Assembly (NCBI RefSeq): GCF_937873725.1
Contig: NZ_CALMYY010000067.1
Span: 16,543-80,542, forward strand
Reading direction: 5' to 3'
DNA length: 64,000 nt
Origin: an uncultured Dietzia sp.
Lineage (GTDB): Bacteria; Actinomycetota; Actinomycetes; Mycobacteriales; Mycobacteriaceae
The notes under the pieces were generated by a model, which worked only from the letters and a program-made list of their open reading frames with translations, was not told the DNA's origin and ran no database searches. How positions within the stretch are numbered: position 1 is the first letter of the stretch; each line of letters begins with the position of its first letter. Below are positions 45,868 to 55,035 of this stretch, piece after piece. The position numbers and the translations under genes were made by a program.

Positions 45868-45896
45868 GGACTGTGAGAACACACGGACTGTGAGAA
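45868..45896. repeat. Direct repeat GGACTGTGAGAA
   Basis: Two identical 12-mers at 45868-45879 and 45885-45896, 17 bp apart, in the promoter region between the divergent transporter halves and close to the dppB start. The spacing suggests an operator or duplicated binding half-sites. Confidence 0.4.
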
Positions 45897-45923
45897 ACCG
45901 CATGAGGCGGTTACTTAAAAGTC

Positions 45924-45959
45924 TTGACGTGGCCACACTATGCCGTGATACTCGTCACA
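45924..45959 (+). promoter_or_regulatory. Promoter with overlapping GlxR/CRP-like site
   Basis: TTGACG (45924-45929), a 17-bp spacer and GATACT (45947-45952) form a near-consensus sigma-A-type promoter for the ATPase/binding-protein genes. CGTGATACTCGTCACA (45944-45959) differs from TGTGA-N6-TCACA at one base and covers the -10 box, so a CRP-type regulator bound there would repress. Confidence 0.6.
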
Positions 45960-46014
45960 GCAAGAGGGATTAAGTAGATGACTTAGCCCGGATGACTACC
46001 GCCAGGAGGCCAGC

Positions 46015-47076
46015 ATCGCCGCCGCACTGCTCGAGGTCCGGGACCTCCGCACGCACATCGACACGCCCTCCGGTCGGATCACCCCGGTCGACGGTGTCGA
46101 CATGACCGTGCGCCGCGGCGAGACCATCGGCATCGTCGGCGAGTCCGGTTCCGGCAAGTCGATGCTCGTGCGGTCGATCATGGGGATCGCCCCCACCACC
46201 GCCCGGGTGGATCCCACCTCGTCCGTCCGGTTCGACGGCCGGGACGTCCTGAGCCTGTCCCAGCGCGAGGCGCAGGGCTTCTGGGGCCGCGAGATCGCCA
46301 TGGTCTTCCAGGACCCGCTCACCTCCCTCAACCCCATCCGGACCATCGGGCGCCAGATCACGGACCCGCTGCGGCACCACCTGGGACTGAACCGGCGGGC
46401 GGCCGCGGACCGGGCTGTCGAACTGCTCGAGCGGGTCCGGATCCCGTCGCCCCGCAGCCGCCTGGGCGAGTACCCGCACCAGCTCTCGGGCGGCATGCGC
46501 CAGCGGGTCGGCATCGCGATCGCGCTGTCCTGCTCGCCCAAGCTGCTGATCGCCGACGAGCCCACCACCGCCCTGGACGTGACGGTGCAGCACGAGATCC
46601 TGGACCTGCTGCACGCGCTGCAGGCCGACGGCGACATGGCGATGATCCTCGTGAGCCACGACCTCGCGGTGGTCTCGCAGCACACGGACCGGATCGGGGT
46701 CATGTACGCCGGCCGCTTCCTCGAGGTGGGCGACACGCGCGCCCTGCTCGACGAGCCCGCGCACCCGTACACCGGGGCGCTGCTGGACTCCATCCCGCGG
46801 CCCGACCTGCCCCCGCACACCATGCTCACCGTGATCGAGGGGCGCCCGCCGGACCTGCGGGCGATGCCGCCGGGATGCCGCTTCGCCCCCAGGTGCCCAC
46901 GGGTGGCCGAGGACTGCCTCGTCGTCGACCCCCCTCTCGCGGACCTGGACCGCGCCACCGACACCGACCGCGCCACCGACACCGACCCCGGCACCGTCCC
47001 CGGTCCGGTCCACCGCGTCGGCTGCCTCCACCCCACCGTCCCCGCCCTCCCCCTGCCCGGCGGTGAGGCGTCATGA
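46015..47076 (+). CDS. Peptide ABC transporter ATP-binding protein (DppD/OppD-like), apparent ATC start
   Basis: A 353-residue ATPase. Walker A GESGSGKS, signature LSGGMRQRVGIA, Walker B LLIADEPTTALD, and the Opp-type C-terminal Cys region (GCRFAPRCP). Homology-like sequence (ALLEVRDLRTHIDTPSGRI) extends upstream of ATG 46102, which would delete the first strand. The frame has no ATG, GTG or TTG up to the stop at 45979. GGAGG at 46005-46009 points to ATC 46015 at 5-bp spacing. A rare ATC start, a mutated ATG, or CTG 46027 are the options. Its 3' end holds a DTDRAT repeat. Confidence 0.85.
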   Translation: MAAALLEVRDLRTHIDTPSGRITPVDGVDMTVRRGETIGIVGESGSGKSMLVRSIMGIAPTTARVDPTSSVRFDGRDVLSLSQREAQGFWGREIAMVFQDPLTSLNPIRTIGRQITDPLRHHLGLNRRAAADRAVELLERVRIPSPRSRLGEYPHQLSGGMRQRVGIAIALSCSPKLLIADEPTTALDVTVQHEILDLLHALQADGDMAMILVSHDLAVVSQHTDRIGVMYAGRFLEVGDTRALLDEPAHPYTGALLDSIPRPDLPPHTMLTVIEGRPPDLRAMPPGCRFAPRCPRVAEDCLVVDPPLADLDRATDTDRATDTDPGTVPGPVHRVGCLHPTVPALPLPGGEAS

Positions 47077-48119
47077 CCGGCGCGACCCCGGACGTCGCCG
47101 CGTCCCCGTCGGAGCCGACCGGCACGGGGCCCGGCCGAGCCCCCGACGCCAGACTCGTCGTGGAGAACGTCACGGTGGAGTACCGGACCCGGAAGGGCAC
47201 GGTCCACGCCGTCACCGACGTCTCCCTCGACGTCCCCCGCGGCACCACGCTCGCCCTGGTGGGCGAGTCCGGGTGCGGCAAGTCCAGCCTCGGCCGGGCG
47301 ATGCTCCAGCTCCCCCGCCCCACCTCGGGGCGGGTGATGGTGGACGGCACCGACCTGTGTTCCCTGTCCGGCGCGGCGCTCAAGCGGGCCCGCAAGTCCA
47401 TCCAGATGGTGTTCCAGGACCCCGTCTCCTCCCTCAACCCGCGCCGCAGGGTCCGGGACATCGTGGCGGAGGGCCTGGAGATCCAGGGCATCGAGGGCGA
47501 CGGGGCCGAGCTGCGGCGCCGGGTCGACGCCGCGATGGAGGCGGTGGGCCTGGACCCCGCCTCCGCCGGCGACCGGCGACCGGCGGAGTTCTCGGGCGGA
47601 CAGTGCCAGCGCATCGCCCTGGCCCGGGCCCTGGTGCTCGAGCCGGAGGTGCTGGTGTGCGACGAGCCGGTGTCCGCGCTCGACGTCTCGGTGCAGGCGC
47701 AGATCCTCAACCTGCTCGAGGACATGAAGGCGCGGTACCGGCTGACCATGGTGTTCATCTCCCACGACCTGTCGGTGGTGCACAACATCGCCGACCGCGT
47801 GGCGGTGATGTACCTGGGCACGGTGTGCGAGGTCGCCGACACCACGGCGCTCTACCGGGCGCCCGCGCACCCGTACACGATGCTGCTCCTCTCGTCGGCC
47901 CCCACGCTCGGCGGCACCCTGGCCGACACCCTCGGGGAGACGCCGATCGCCGCCACGAGCTCGGAGCTGCCCTCCCCCCTGAACCCCCCGTCGGGCTGCA
48001 GGTTCCGGACCCGGTGCCCCCGGGCCACCGCGATCTGCACGACCGACCGTCCCCAGCTAGTCGACATCGCACCCGGCCATCAGGTCGCGTGTCACCACCC
48101 TCTCGAGGAGAACAGATGA
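47073..48119 (+). CDS. Peptide ABC transporter ATP-binding protein (DppF/OppF-like)
   Basis: A 348-residue second ATPase. Walker A is GESGCGKSS, MVFQDPVSSLNPRRRVRDIVAEGL is the OppF Q-loop region, the signature is FSGGQCQRIALARAL and Walker B is VLVCDEPVSALD. The C-terminal Cys segment is GCRFRTRCP. It overlaps the DppD-like stop by 4 bp (ATGA) and in turn overlaps the binding-protein start by 4 bp, so the three are translated in series. Confidence 0.92.
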   Translation: MTGATPDVAASPSEPTGTGPGRAPDARLVVENVTVEYRTRKGTVHAVTDVSLDVPRGTTLALVGESGCGKSSLGRAMLQLPRPTSGRVMVDGTDLCSLSGAALKRARKSIQMVFQDPVSSLNPRRRVRDIVAEGLEIQGIEGDGAELRRRVDAAMEAVGLDPASAGDRRPAEFSGGQCQRIALARALVLEPEVLVCDEPVSALDVSVQAQILNLLEDMKARYRLTMVFISHDLSVVHNIADRVAVMYLGTVCEVADTTALYRAPAHPYTMLLLSSAPTLGGTLADTLGETPIAATSSELPSPLNPPSGCRFRTRCPRATAICTTDRPQLVDIAPGHQVACHHPLEENR

Positions 48120-49720
48120 ACCGCACCACCAGCGCGCTGGCCGTACTCGCGGCCGCGACCCTGACCCTGACCGCGTGTGGCGGAGGCGGGGACGACTCGA
48201 CCTCCGCCGCCGGCGGCGAGGGCCTGATGCCCGACACCTCCGAGCGGTGCACCGAGGACCGGGCCGGCGGGACGATCACCGTGGGCGAGTACGTCATGCT
48301 GCCCACCTTCGCGCCGGGCCAGGGCCAGTACGGCGTGCGGGGCGGCGCCCAGTCGGCGGCCATCTACGACCGGCTGATGGTGTGGAACCCGGTGGCGGAG
48401 GTGTTCGAGCCCAAGCTCGCCGAGTCCCTGAAGGCCAACGCGGACAACTCCGTCTGGACCCTCAAGCTGCGCGACGGCGTGACCTTCTCCAACGGTGACC
48501 CGCTCACCGCCGAGGACGTCGCCTTCACCCTGGGTCTGCACAAGAACCCGGCCACCCGGTCGGTGGCCATGACCGACGCCATGCAGGTCGCCGAGACCCG
48601 GGTGGTGGACCCGCTCACCCTGGAGATCACCCTCGTCAGCCCGTGGGCCGGGTTCCCGGCCATGTTCGCCGGCACCGTCGGTGAGGTCATCCCCAAGAAG
48701 GCCTACGAGGCCGCGGATCCGCAGGCGTGGGCGAGCAACCCGATCGGCGCCGGCGCGTTCACACTCGCCAAGTACACGCCCGACCAGGAGGTCGTGCTGG
48801 AGCCCAACCCGAACTACTACGGCGGACCGGTCTGCCCGACCCTGCGCTTCATCCGCATCCCCGGCTCCCAGGGCACCTTCGACGCGTTCCAGACCGGCGA
48901 GGTCCAGGTCGGCTTCCTGCGCGGCTCGAGCTTCATCCTCGAGGCCAAGGACGCCGGCGTTCGCGGCTTCGAGGAGATCATCAGCTCCGGATCCGTCGTC
49001 AACATGAACGCCGGGAAGGCGGGCTACAACGGCGTCCTCACCGACGTCCGGGCCCGCCAGGCCGTCGGCGCCGCCCTGGACCGCGAGCTGTGGAACCAGC
49101 GCCTCACCGACGGCACCGGGCAGCCCACCTCCGCCCTCGTGGCCGAGTCCTCGCGTCTGTTCGCCGGCCAGGAGGGGCCGGCCTTCGACATCGAGCAGGC
49201 CAAGTCGCTCGTGCAGCAGCTCAAGGCGGACCGCCCGGGCTGGGACGGCAAGCTGTCCCTCCTGATCTCCGACGCACCCGAGAACGTCGACGCCGGCGTG
49301 GTGACCAAGGCGCTCCTCGACGCGGCCGGCTTCGACGTGACCATCGAGAACACGCCGATCTCGCAGGTCGCCGCCCGCCAGTTCACCGGCGATTACGAGA
49401 TCGTGATCAGCGGGCTGTCCACCTCCGACGCCGACCTGGCCTCCGGCTTCGCCAGCGCGATGCTCCCCACCGGCGCGACCAACCTGTCCGGGATCAACGA
49501 TCCGGAGCTCACCGCGGCGATCGAGGCGTTCAAGGCCGCCCCCGACGTCGACGCCCAGAAGGAGGCGCTCACGCGGCTCCAGGAGGTCTACAACAAGCTC
49601 CAGCCGTTCGCCGTGGTGGCCAACGGTGAGCAGTACGTGGCCGTCGCGGACTCGGTCCACGGCCTCACGCCCACGCTGTCCTCGACCGTCCTCTACGACG
49701 GCGCCTACCTGGAGAAGTGA
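48116..49720 (+). CDS. Peptide-binding lipoprotein of the ABC transporter (SBP_bac_5)
   Basis: A 534-residue solute-binding protein. The signal ends at lipobox LTAC (Cys about 21), followed by a Gly/Asp spacer. Family-5 landmarks are VFEPKLAESL, WTLKLRDGVTFSNGDPLTAEDVAFTL, NPIGAGAFTLAKYTPDQEVVLEPNPNYYGG and VRQAVGAALDRE-type sequence. Tethered outside the membrane, it delivers oligopeptides, nickel-type chelates or similar ligands to the permeases. Ligand unknown. It closes the operon before a strong terminator. Confidence 0.92.
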   Translation: MNRTTSALAVLAAATLTLTACGGGGDDSTSAAGGEGLMPDTSERCTEDRAGGTITVGEYVMLPTFAPGQGQYGVRGGAQSAAIYDRLMVWNPVAEVFEPKLAESLKANADNSVWTLKLRDGVTFSNGDPLTAEDVAFTLGLHKNPATRSVAMTDAMQVAETRVVDPLTLEITLVSPWAGFPAMFAGTVGEVIPKKAYEAADPQAWASNPIGAGAFTLAKYTPDQEVVLEPNPNYYGGPVCPTLRFIRIPGSQGTFDAFQTGEVQVGFLRGSSFILEAKDAGVRGFEEIISSGSVVNMNAGKAGYNGVLTDVRARQAVGAALDRELWNQRLTDGTGQPTSALVAESSRLFAGQEGPAFDIEQAKSLVQQLKADRPGWDGKLSLLISDAPENVDAGVVTKALLDAAGFDVTIENTPISQVAARQFTGDYEIVISGLSTSDADLASGFASAMLPTGATNLSGINDPELTAAIEAFKAAPDVDAQKEALTRLQEVYNKLQPFAVVANGEQYVAVADSVHGLTPTLSSTVLYDGAYLEK

Positions 49721-49756
49721 CCCGGCGTAACCCGCGGGCGCGCTGGTCCGCAGACC

Positions 49757-49798
49757 ACGGCCCCGGGCCCCCGCTCACCGGCGGGGGCCCGGGGCCGT
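49757..49798. terminator. Perfect 18-bp GC hairpin terminator
   Basis: ACGGCCCCGGGCCCCCGC (49757-49774) pairs perfectly with 49781-49798 around a 6-base loop, followed by TCCCGTTCT. It lies between the converging binding-protein and semialdehyde dehydrogenase genes, 37 bp after one stop and 8 bp after the other, so it probably ends both transcripts. Confidence 0.85.
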
Positions 49799-49805
49799 CC
49801 CGTTC

Positions 49806-51176
49806 TCATCTCACCCGGCGCAGCTTGGTGTTGACGAACTCGCCCATCCCCCAGCGGCCCAGCTCCCGGCCGTAGCCGGACGCCTTGACCCCGCCGAAGG
49901 GCAGCCCGGCCCGGGTGGTGCCGTGCTCGTTGACGTACACCATCCCGGCCTCGATCCGGTCCGCCACCCGCGCCGCCTCCTCGGGGTCGGTGCCCCAGAC
50001 GGAGCCGGAGAGCCCGAAGCGGGTGTCGTTGGCGATCCGCAGGGCCTCGTCGAGGTCGGAGTACCGGTAGACCATCGCGACCGGGCCGAAGACCTCCTCG
50101 TGGTAGACGTCCATCTCCGGGGTGATGTCGGTGAGGACGGTCGGCTCCATGAAGGCCCCGGGCCGGTCGATCGAGTCGCCGCCCACCCGGAGCTTGGCGC
50201 CCTGCTCGACCGCCGTGCGGACCTGCTCGACCACGCCGTCGCGGGCCTCCTCGCTGGACAACGGGCCCATCTCGGTGGTCGGGTCTTCGGCCGGCCCGAC
50301 CGTGATCGTGGAGTACAGGTCGGTGAGGCCGGTGACGAACTCGTCGTAGATCCCCTCGGGGACGAACATCCGCTTGGGCGAGTTGCACGCCTGCCCCGCG
50401 TTGGACAGCCGGGCCCGACCGACGGCGCCGACCAGCCGGTCCACGTCCTCGGTGTCCAGGATGATGAGCGGGTCGGAGCCGCCGAGCTCCAGGACGCTCT
50501 TCTTGAGGTTCTTGGCGGCGACCTCGGCCACCGCCGCGCCGGCGGCCTCGCTGCCGGTGAGCGAGACCCCGCGGACGCGGGGATCGGCGATCATCGTCGC
50601 CACCTGGCCCGACGAGGCGTAGACGTTGACGTAGGCGTCCTCCGGCAGTCCGGCCTCGCGCTGGATCAGCTCCACCAGCGCCGAGCTCCTGGCGCAGATC
50701 GACGCGTGCTTGAGGATCACCGTGTTGCCGGTCATGAGGTTGGGCGCGGCAAACCGGGCGACCTGGTAGTAGGGGTAGTTCCACGGCATCACGCCCACGA
50801 GCGGGCCCACCGCCTCGACGCTGACGGTGCTCTCCCTGGCACCGGGCACGTCGAGCGTCTCCGGGCGCAGCAGCGCGGGGCCGTGCTCCGAGTACCAGCG
50901 GTAGATCGAGGCGGCCAGCGCCACCTCCCCCTCCGCCTGGCGAAGGGGCTTGCCCATCTCCTCCGAGATCGCGGCGGCCAGCTCGTCGCTGCGGGCCTCG
51001 AACCCGCCGGCGATCGCGGCGAGCACCGAGGACCGCTCGGCGGGCGGGGTGGCGCGCCAGTGCGCGAAGCCGTCGGTGACGCGGGCGAGGACCGCGTCGA
51101 CGTGGCCGTCGTCCAGGCCTGGGTACTCGGCGACGGTCCGGCCGGTGGACGGGTTGTGGGTCCGGTACGTGGTCAT
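49806..51176 (-). CDS. Succinate-semialdehyde-type aldehyde dehydrogenase
   Basis: A 456-residue NAD(P)-dependent enzyme of the short GabD/SSADH class. Seen: PWNYPYYQVARFAAPNLMTGN, GSEAAGAAVAEVA, general base Glu230 (VLELGGSDP), nucleophile Cys264 (NAGQACNSPKR) and a C-terminal GGVKASGYGREL. The FxxxK/R-type substrate-pocket details cannot be judged. Fourth and last gene of a minus-strand operon with SnoaL, SDR and amidase genes, so it may oxidise an aldehyde from amide breakdown. Confidence 0.88.
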   Translation of the reverse strand: MTTYRTHNPSTGRTVAEYPGLDDGHVDAVLARVTDGFAHWRATPPAERSSVLAAIAGGFEARSDELAAAISEEMGKPLRQAEGEVALAASIYRWYSEHGPALLRPETLDVPGARESTVSVEAVGPLVGVMPWNYPYYQVARFAAPNLMTGNTVILKHASICARSSALVELIQREAGLPEDAYVNVYASSGQVATMIADPRVRGVSLTGSEAAGAAVAEVAAKNLKKSVLELGGSDPLIILDTEDVDRLVGAVGRARLSNAGQACNSPKRMFVPEGIYDEFVTGLTDLYSTITVGPAEDPTTEMGPLSSEEARDGVVEQVRTAVEQGAKLRVGGDSIDRPGAFMEPTVLTDITPEMDVYHEEVFGPVAMVYRYSDLDEALRIANDTRFGLSGSVWGTDPEEAARVADRIEAGMVYVNEHGTTRAGLPFGGVKASGYGRELGRWGMGEFVNTKLRRVR

Positions 51177-51266
51177 GCGGGATCACATCCTGAGGTGTGG
51201 TGGCGTGTCCGCGACGGTACGCCCGGTCAGCGGGCCTCGCAGCCGGTCGTCACCGCGGCCCGGCCG

Positions 51267-52748
51267 TCACCAGCCGTCGAAGCCCGGGGCCACCGTCGAC
51301 CAGGGCGCCGCCGACTCGAGCTGCCCGGACAGCCGGAGCAGCAGGTCCTCGCGCGCGTAGTCGGCGACCAGTTGCACGCCCACCGGCAGCCCCCGGCGAT
51401 CGGTGCCCAGCGGCAGGGAGATCGCCGGCTGGCCGGAGAGGTTGAACAGGCTGGTGGCGGCCGAGAACGACGACGACCGGGTCCACATGGACTCGGGGTC
51501 CGTCACGTCGAGGAATCCCAGCTCCGGGGTGGTGGCGGGCACGGTCGGCAGCAGCAGCGCGTCGATCCCGGCACCCGCGAACAGCTCCGCCACCCGCCAG
51601 CCGGTGCGCTGCGCGGTCTCCAACGCCCGGGACAGCCGCGGCGCGGTCAGGCTCCGGGAGTTGTCGAGGATCCTCAGGGTCCACGGCTCCAGGTCGTCCT
51701 CGCGCAGCTCGCGGCCGAGGCGGGCGAGCCGGTCCTCGATCTTCGCGTGCAGCTGCGCGCCCATGATGTCGCCGAGGGCGATCATCGCCTCGATCACGTC
51801 GAGGCCCAGCCCGACCTCGATCACCTCGTGCCCGAGCCCGTCCAGCAGCGCGGCGGTGCGGTCCACCGCCGCCGAACAGTCCGGGTCGGTCGGGAACGGC
51901 CCTGGCGCCGTGCGCATCACGCCGACCCGCAGCCGCCCGGGATCGATCGCGGCCTCGTCGAGGAACGGTCGCGTGGGGGTCGGGGCCCCGTACGCGTCGC
52001 CGGGCACGTGGCCCGCCACCGCGTCCAGCAGCGCCGCACTGTCGCGCACGGTCGTGGTCACCGCGTGGTGATACGAGATCGGGGCCGCCAGCGCCGCCGG
52101 GTGGGGCCAGGTGGGCACCCGGCCACGGCTGGGTTTGAGGCCGACCAATCCGCACATGGCGGCCGGGATCCGGATGGATCCGCCGCCGTCCGTGGCGTGC
52201 GCGACCGGCACCATCCCCGCGGCGACCGCGGCCGCCGACCCACCGCTCGAGCCGCCGGTGGAGTAGTCGGGGTTCCACGGGTTGCGGCACGACCCGTAGA
52301 GCACCGACTCCGTGGTGGTGGACTTGCCCAGCTCGGGCACGTTGGTCGTGCCCAGCACCACCATGCCGGCCGCCCTGTAGCGCTGGACGATCGCGCTGTC
52401 CACGGTCGCCACGACGTCGGCGAACAGCCGGGACCCGTCGGTGGCGGGCTGCCCGGCCACGTCGGTGCCCAGGTTCTTGATGACGATCGGCACCCCGCGC
52501 AGCGGGCCGTCGGGCAGTCCGGCCTCCACCTCGGCGCGCGCGGCGTCGAACCGGGTCGACACCACGGCGTTGAGCCGGGGGTTCAGGGTCGCGATCCGGT
52601 CGATCGCCCGCTCGAGGACCGCGGCGGGGTCGGTGGCCCCGGCGCGGATGTCCGCGGCCAGCGACAGGGCATCGCGCCGCCCCACGGCCGCGGGACGGTC
52701 CGTGTCGGCCGGGTTGTGCCTGCTCGAGAGGTCGCGGTGTCCGGTCAC
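51267..52748 (-). CDS. Amidase-signature family hydrolase
   Basis: A 493-residue amidase. The Ser-cisSer-Lys triad is visible: Lys in [10 protein letters not shown], cis-Ser in [16 protein letters not shown], and the nucleophile Ser in [21 protein letters not shown]. Length and details resemble the 6-aminohexanoate-cyclic-dimer-hydrolase/nylon-type branch, but the substrate is not assigned. GTG 52748 has AAAGG only at long distance. The operon context suggests use of an amide as carbon or nitrogen source. Confidence 0.9.
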   Translation of the reverse strand: MTGHRDLSSRHNPADTDRPAAVGRRDALSLAADIRAGATDPAAVLERAIDRIATLNPRLNAVVSTRFDAARAEVEAGLPDGPLRGVPIVIKNLGTDVAGQPATDGSRLFADVVATVDSAIVQRYRAAGMVVLGTTNVPELGKSTTTESVLYGSCRNPWNPDYSTGGSSGGSAAAVAAGMVPVAHATDGGGSIRIPAAMCGLVGLKPSRGRVPTWPHPAALAAPISYHHAVTTTVRDSAALLDAVAGHVPGDAYGAPTPTRPFLDEAAIDPGRLRVGVMRTAPGPFPTDPDCSAAVDRTAALLDGLGHEVIEVGLGLDVIEAMIALGDIMGAQLHAKIEDRLARLGRELREDDLEPWTLRILDNSRSLTAPRLSRALETAQRTGWRVAELFAGAGIDALLLPTVPATTPELGFLDVTDPESMWTRSSSFSAATSLFNLSGQPAISLPLGTDRRGLPVGVQLVADYAREDLLLRLSGQLESAAPWSTVAPGFDGW

Positions 52749-52787
52749 GGTGTCGTGGGAACCTTTCGTCTGGCGCGCCGGGTGGGG

Positions 52788-53588
52788 TCAGCCCCAGCGG
52801 GACTGGCCGCCGTCCAGGGGGATTGTCGCGCCGGACAGGTACGAGGCCTCGGCCGAGCAGAGCCAGGCGACGGGGCGGCCGACGTCGACCAGCGGGTCGC
52901 CCACGCGCCCCGCGGGGATGCCGGCGACAAACGCGGCGGCCTCCTCCGGGTTGTTCTCCATCCACCAGTCCAGGCCGGGGCTGTGGGCGTGCGGCGCCAC
53001 GTTGAGCGCCCGGGTCCCCTCGGCGGCCCACTCGTACGCGGCCGCGCGGGTGAGGGCGCGGATGGCCTCCTTGACCGCCGAGTAGACGCCGTAGTTGGCC
53101 GCGTCCCAGCGCACCGCGGCGGAGGTGACGAGGTTGATAATGGTGCCGCCGCCGCGCTTGACCAACTCCGGCCGGGCCAGCTTCATCAGGGAGAAAGTGA
53201 CGCGGGGCCCGCCCTCGAAGGCCGTGCGGAAGGCGTCGTCCGGGTAGTCCGACAGCGGGAGCGGCATGGCCATGTTGGCGTTGTTGACCAGGATGTCCAC
53301 CCCGCCCAGGCGCTCGACGGCCGCGGCGATGATCGCCTCGGGAGCGCCGTCGGTGATGATGTCCACCGCCAGGCACTCGGCGGTGCCGCCGGCGGCGCGG
53401 ATCTCCTCGGCGACGCTCTCCAGCTTGTGGAGCGTGCGCCCGACCAGCAGCACCGCGGCGCCCGACTCGGCCAGCCCCAGGGAGATCCCGCGGCCGACGC
53501 CCTGACCGCCTCCCGTGACGATCGCGACCTTGCCGGCCAGTCGGTCGTCGCGCGCGGTGCCGGGGGTCTGCGGGGTGGGTTCACTCAT
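52788..53588 (-). CDS. Short-chain dehydrogenase/reductase
   Basis: A 266-residue classical SDR. VAIVTGGGQGVGRGIS binds the cofactor, VDILVNNANMAM is the NNAG-like site, Ser in LVTSAAVRW and YSAVK form the catalytic set, and GATIPLDGGQSRWG ends it. An Arg and Thr after the second strand (VGRTLHK) suggest NADP. Middle gene of the SnoaL-SDR-amidase-aldehyde dehydrogenase operon, 43 bp after the SnoaL gene. Confidence 0.87.
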   Translation of the reverse strand: MSEPTPQTPGTARDDRLAGKVAIVTGGGQGVGRGISLGLAESGAAVLLVGRTLHKLESVAEEIRAAGGTAECLAVDIITDGAPEAIIAAAVERLGGVDILVNNANMAMPLPLSDYPDDAFRTAFEGGPRVTFSLMKLARPELVKRGGGTIINLVTSAAVRWDAANYGVYSAVKEAIRALTRAAAYEWAAEGTRALNVAPHAHSPGLDWWMENNPEEAAAFVAGIPAGRVGDPLVDVGRPVAWLCSAEASYLSGATIPLDGGQSRWG

Positions 53589-53631
53589 GTGGTTCTCCGG
53601 TTCTCGATCGGTGTCGGGCGGTACGGGGGGC

Positions 53632-54105
53632 TCACTCCGCGGCGGGCGCGAGGTGGTTGTCGGTGAGCTGGAAGCTGGGCACGTCCTTGAGGTCGACCAT
53701 CGCCTCGTAGGTGCGCTTGTAGCCGGTGCTCGAGATGACCCAGCGGCCGTCGGTCCGCCGGTAGGTGTCCTCGTAGAACGCGCTGCCGAAGATCATCGTG
53801 TCGAAGGCCGGGACGATCACGCGGTCCTGCAGGTACCAGCGGCCGGTGGCGGTGTCGCCGTCCACCTCGATCTCCGGGTGGTGGGCCTGGTGCTCGGTGA
53901 TCACGTCATCGGTCATCTGCTCGCGGAGCCCGGCCACCACCTGGTCCCGGCCGGTGTAGGACAGCCGCTTGCCGTACGAGGCGGAGACGTCCTCCGCGAG
54001 CGTCCCGGCGAGCTCGTCCCACAGCCGCAGGTCGACGCAGCGCAGGTAGCGGTACTTGAGGGCCTTGATCGCGTCGATGTCGTCGCGGCGGTCGGGTGTG
54101 GTCAT
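53632..54105 (-). CDS. SnoaL-like/NTF2-fold protein
   Basis: A 157-residue protein of the SnoaL_4 kind: DAIKALKYRYLRCVDLRLWDELAGTLAEDVSASYG, then a strand-rich half with TGRWYLQDRVIVPAF and YRRTDGRWVISSTGYKR. Such cone-shaped domains act as hydrolases, isomerases or dehydratases. First gene of its operon, divergent from the TetR gene at 54182 with 76 bp between. Confidence 0.82.
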   Translation of the reverse strand: MTTPDRRDDIDAIKALKYRYLRCVDLRLWDELAGTLAEDVSASYGKRLSYTGRDQVVAGLREQMTDDVITEHQAHHPEIEVDGDTATGRWYLQDRVIVPAFDTMIFGSAFYEDTYRRTDGRWVISSTGYKRTYEAMVDLKDVPSFQLTDNHLAPAAE

Positions 54106-54181
54106 GGTCGGGCCTTTCGCAGGGAGTGCGCGGGTTCCGCGTCCTCTGCTGCGACCGTAGTCAAGTGTGTACAGTTTGGGA

Positions 54182-54943
54182 ATGGAACGCGGGAACCCCT
54201 CCGGGAACGACGACGACGAGGGCGGCCACCCCGACCCGACCCCGCCCGACGCCGCGCCCGCCCGTGCGGCCGACCCCCCGCGAGCCCGCCCGACCGGCCG
54301 CGAGGCCGACCCCCCGCGACCCCGCCCGACCGGCCGCGACGAGGTCCGATCCGCGGTCCTGCGCGAGGCCCGGCGGCTGCTGTCCGAGCGGGGGCCCCGC
54401 GTGCCCCTGCGCGACATCGCGGACGCCGCCGGGGTGAACCTCGGACTGATCCACCGGCACGTCGGGCGCAAGGACGCCCTGCTCACCACGGTGATGCAGG
54501 AGGCCGTGCGCTACGGCGCCACCCGCCTGGAGAACCTCGACGACGCCGGCGAGGCCGTCCGCGGCATGCTGCTCGGCGCCACCGCCCACCCGGAGATCAG
54601 CAGGCTCCTGGCGTGGCTGGCCCTCGACCGCGAGGCCGCGTTCCCGCCGATGGTCGACCCCTCCGAGCGCCCGGCCGCGGCCCTGCGGCGCATGACCTCC
54701 CCCCCGCCGGCCGGGGACGTGGAGCTGCTCCTGGTCTTCACCGCCGTCTACGGCTGGCCGGTCCTGCGGGGCGCGCTGCTCGACGCCCTGGACATCCCCG
54801 AGGAGCGGCGCGAGGGCATCGATGAGCGCCTGGCCGACCTCCTCGCCCGGGTCGTGACGGGGCGGCCCGCCGACCCCGCCGACCCCGCCGACCCCACCGA
54901 CCCCACCGACCCCACCGACCCCACCGACCCCGCCGACCCGTGA
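54182..54943 (+). CDS. TetR-family regulator of the adjacent catabolic operon
   Basis: A 253-residue TetR protein. A long Pro/Arg/Asp-rich N-terminus (about 50 residues) precedes the helix-turn-helix REARRLLSERGPRVPLRDIADAAGVNLGLIHRHVGRKDALL. The C-terminal ligand domain ends in a run of ADP/TDP triplets from a 9-bp tandem repeat, likely slippage. Divergent placement suggests it represses the SnoaL-SDR-amidase-dehydrogenase operon. The CAAGTGTGTACAGTTTG sequence before its start is a loose palindrome. Its stop codon is inside the next repeat element. Confidence 0.85.
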   Translation: MERGNPSGNDDDEGGHPDPTPPDAAPARAADPPRARPTGREADPPRPRPTGRDEVRSAVLREARRLLSERGPRVPLRDIADAAGVNLGLIHRHVGRKDALLTTVMQEAVRYGATRLENLDDAGEAVRGMLLGATAHPEISRLLAWLALDREAAFPPMVDPSERPAAALRRMTSPPPAGDVELLLVFTAVYGWPVLRGALLDALDIPEERREGIDERLADLLARVVTGRPADPADPADPTDPTDPTDPTDPADP

Positions 54944-55035
54944 GTTTGGTCGACGCCCCACCGAGTTTGGTCGACGGGATTCGCGTCGATCCGCCGGAGC
55001 ACCTGCGCAGCGTCGACCGAACTCAGTGCTCCGGC
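54942..55035. repeat. Interleaved inverted repeats between convergent genes
   Basis: GAGTTTGGTCGACG occurs at 54942-54955 and 54963-54976, with its inverse CGTCGACCGAACTC at 55011-55024. A second pair, GCCGGAGCAC (54993-55002) and GTGCTCCGGC (55026-55035), is interleaved with it, so the order A-B-A'-B' could fold as a pseudoknot. The element overlaps the TetR stop and the end of the DUF4389 gene. Confidence 0.65.

Noticed and set aside
46102..47076. Start of the DppD-like ATPase at ATG 46102
   Set aside because: It would remove the first strand of the nucleotide-binding domain and has no ribosome site. The GGAGG lies farther upstream.
49923..53666. 1247-codon plus-strand frame across the catabolic operon
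   Set aside because: It covers four minus-strand enzymes with intact active sites and shows no recognisable domain.
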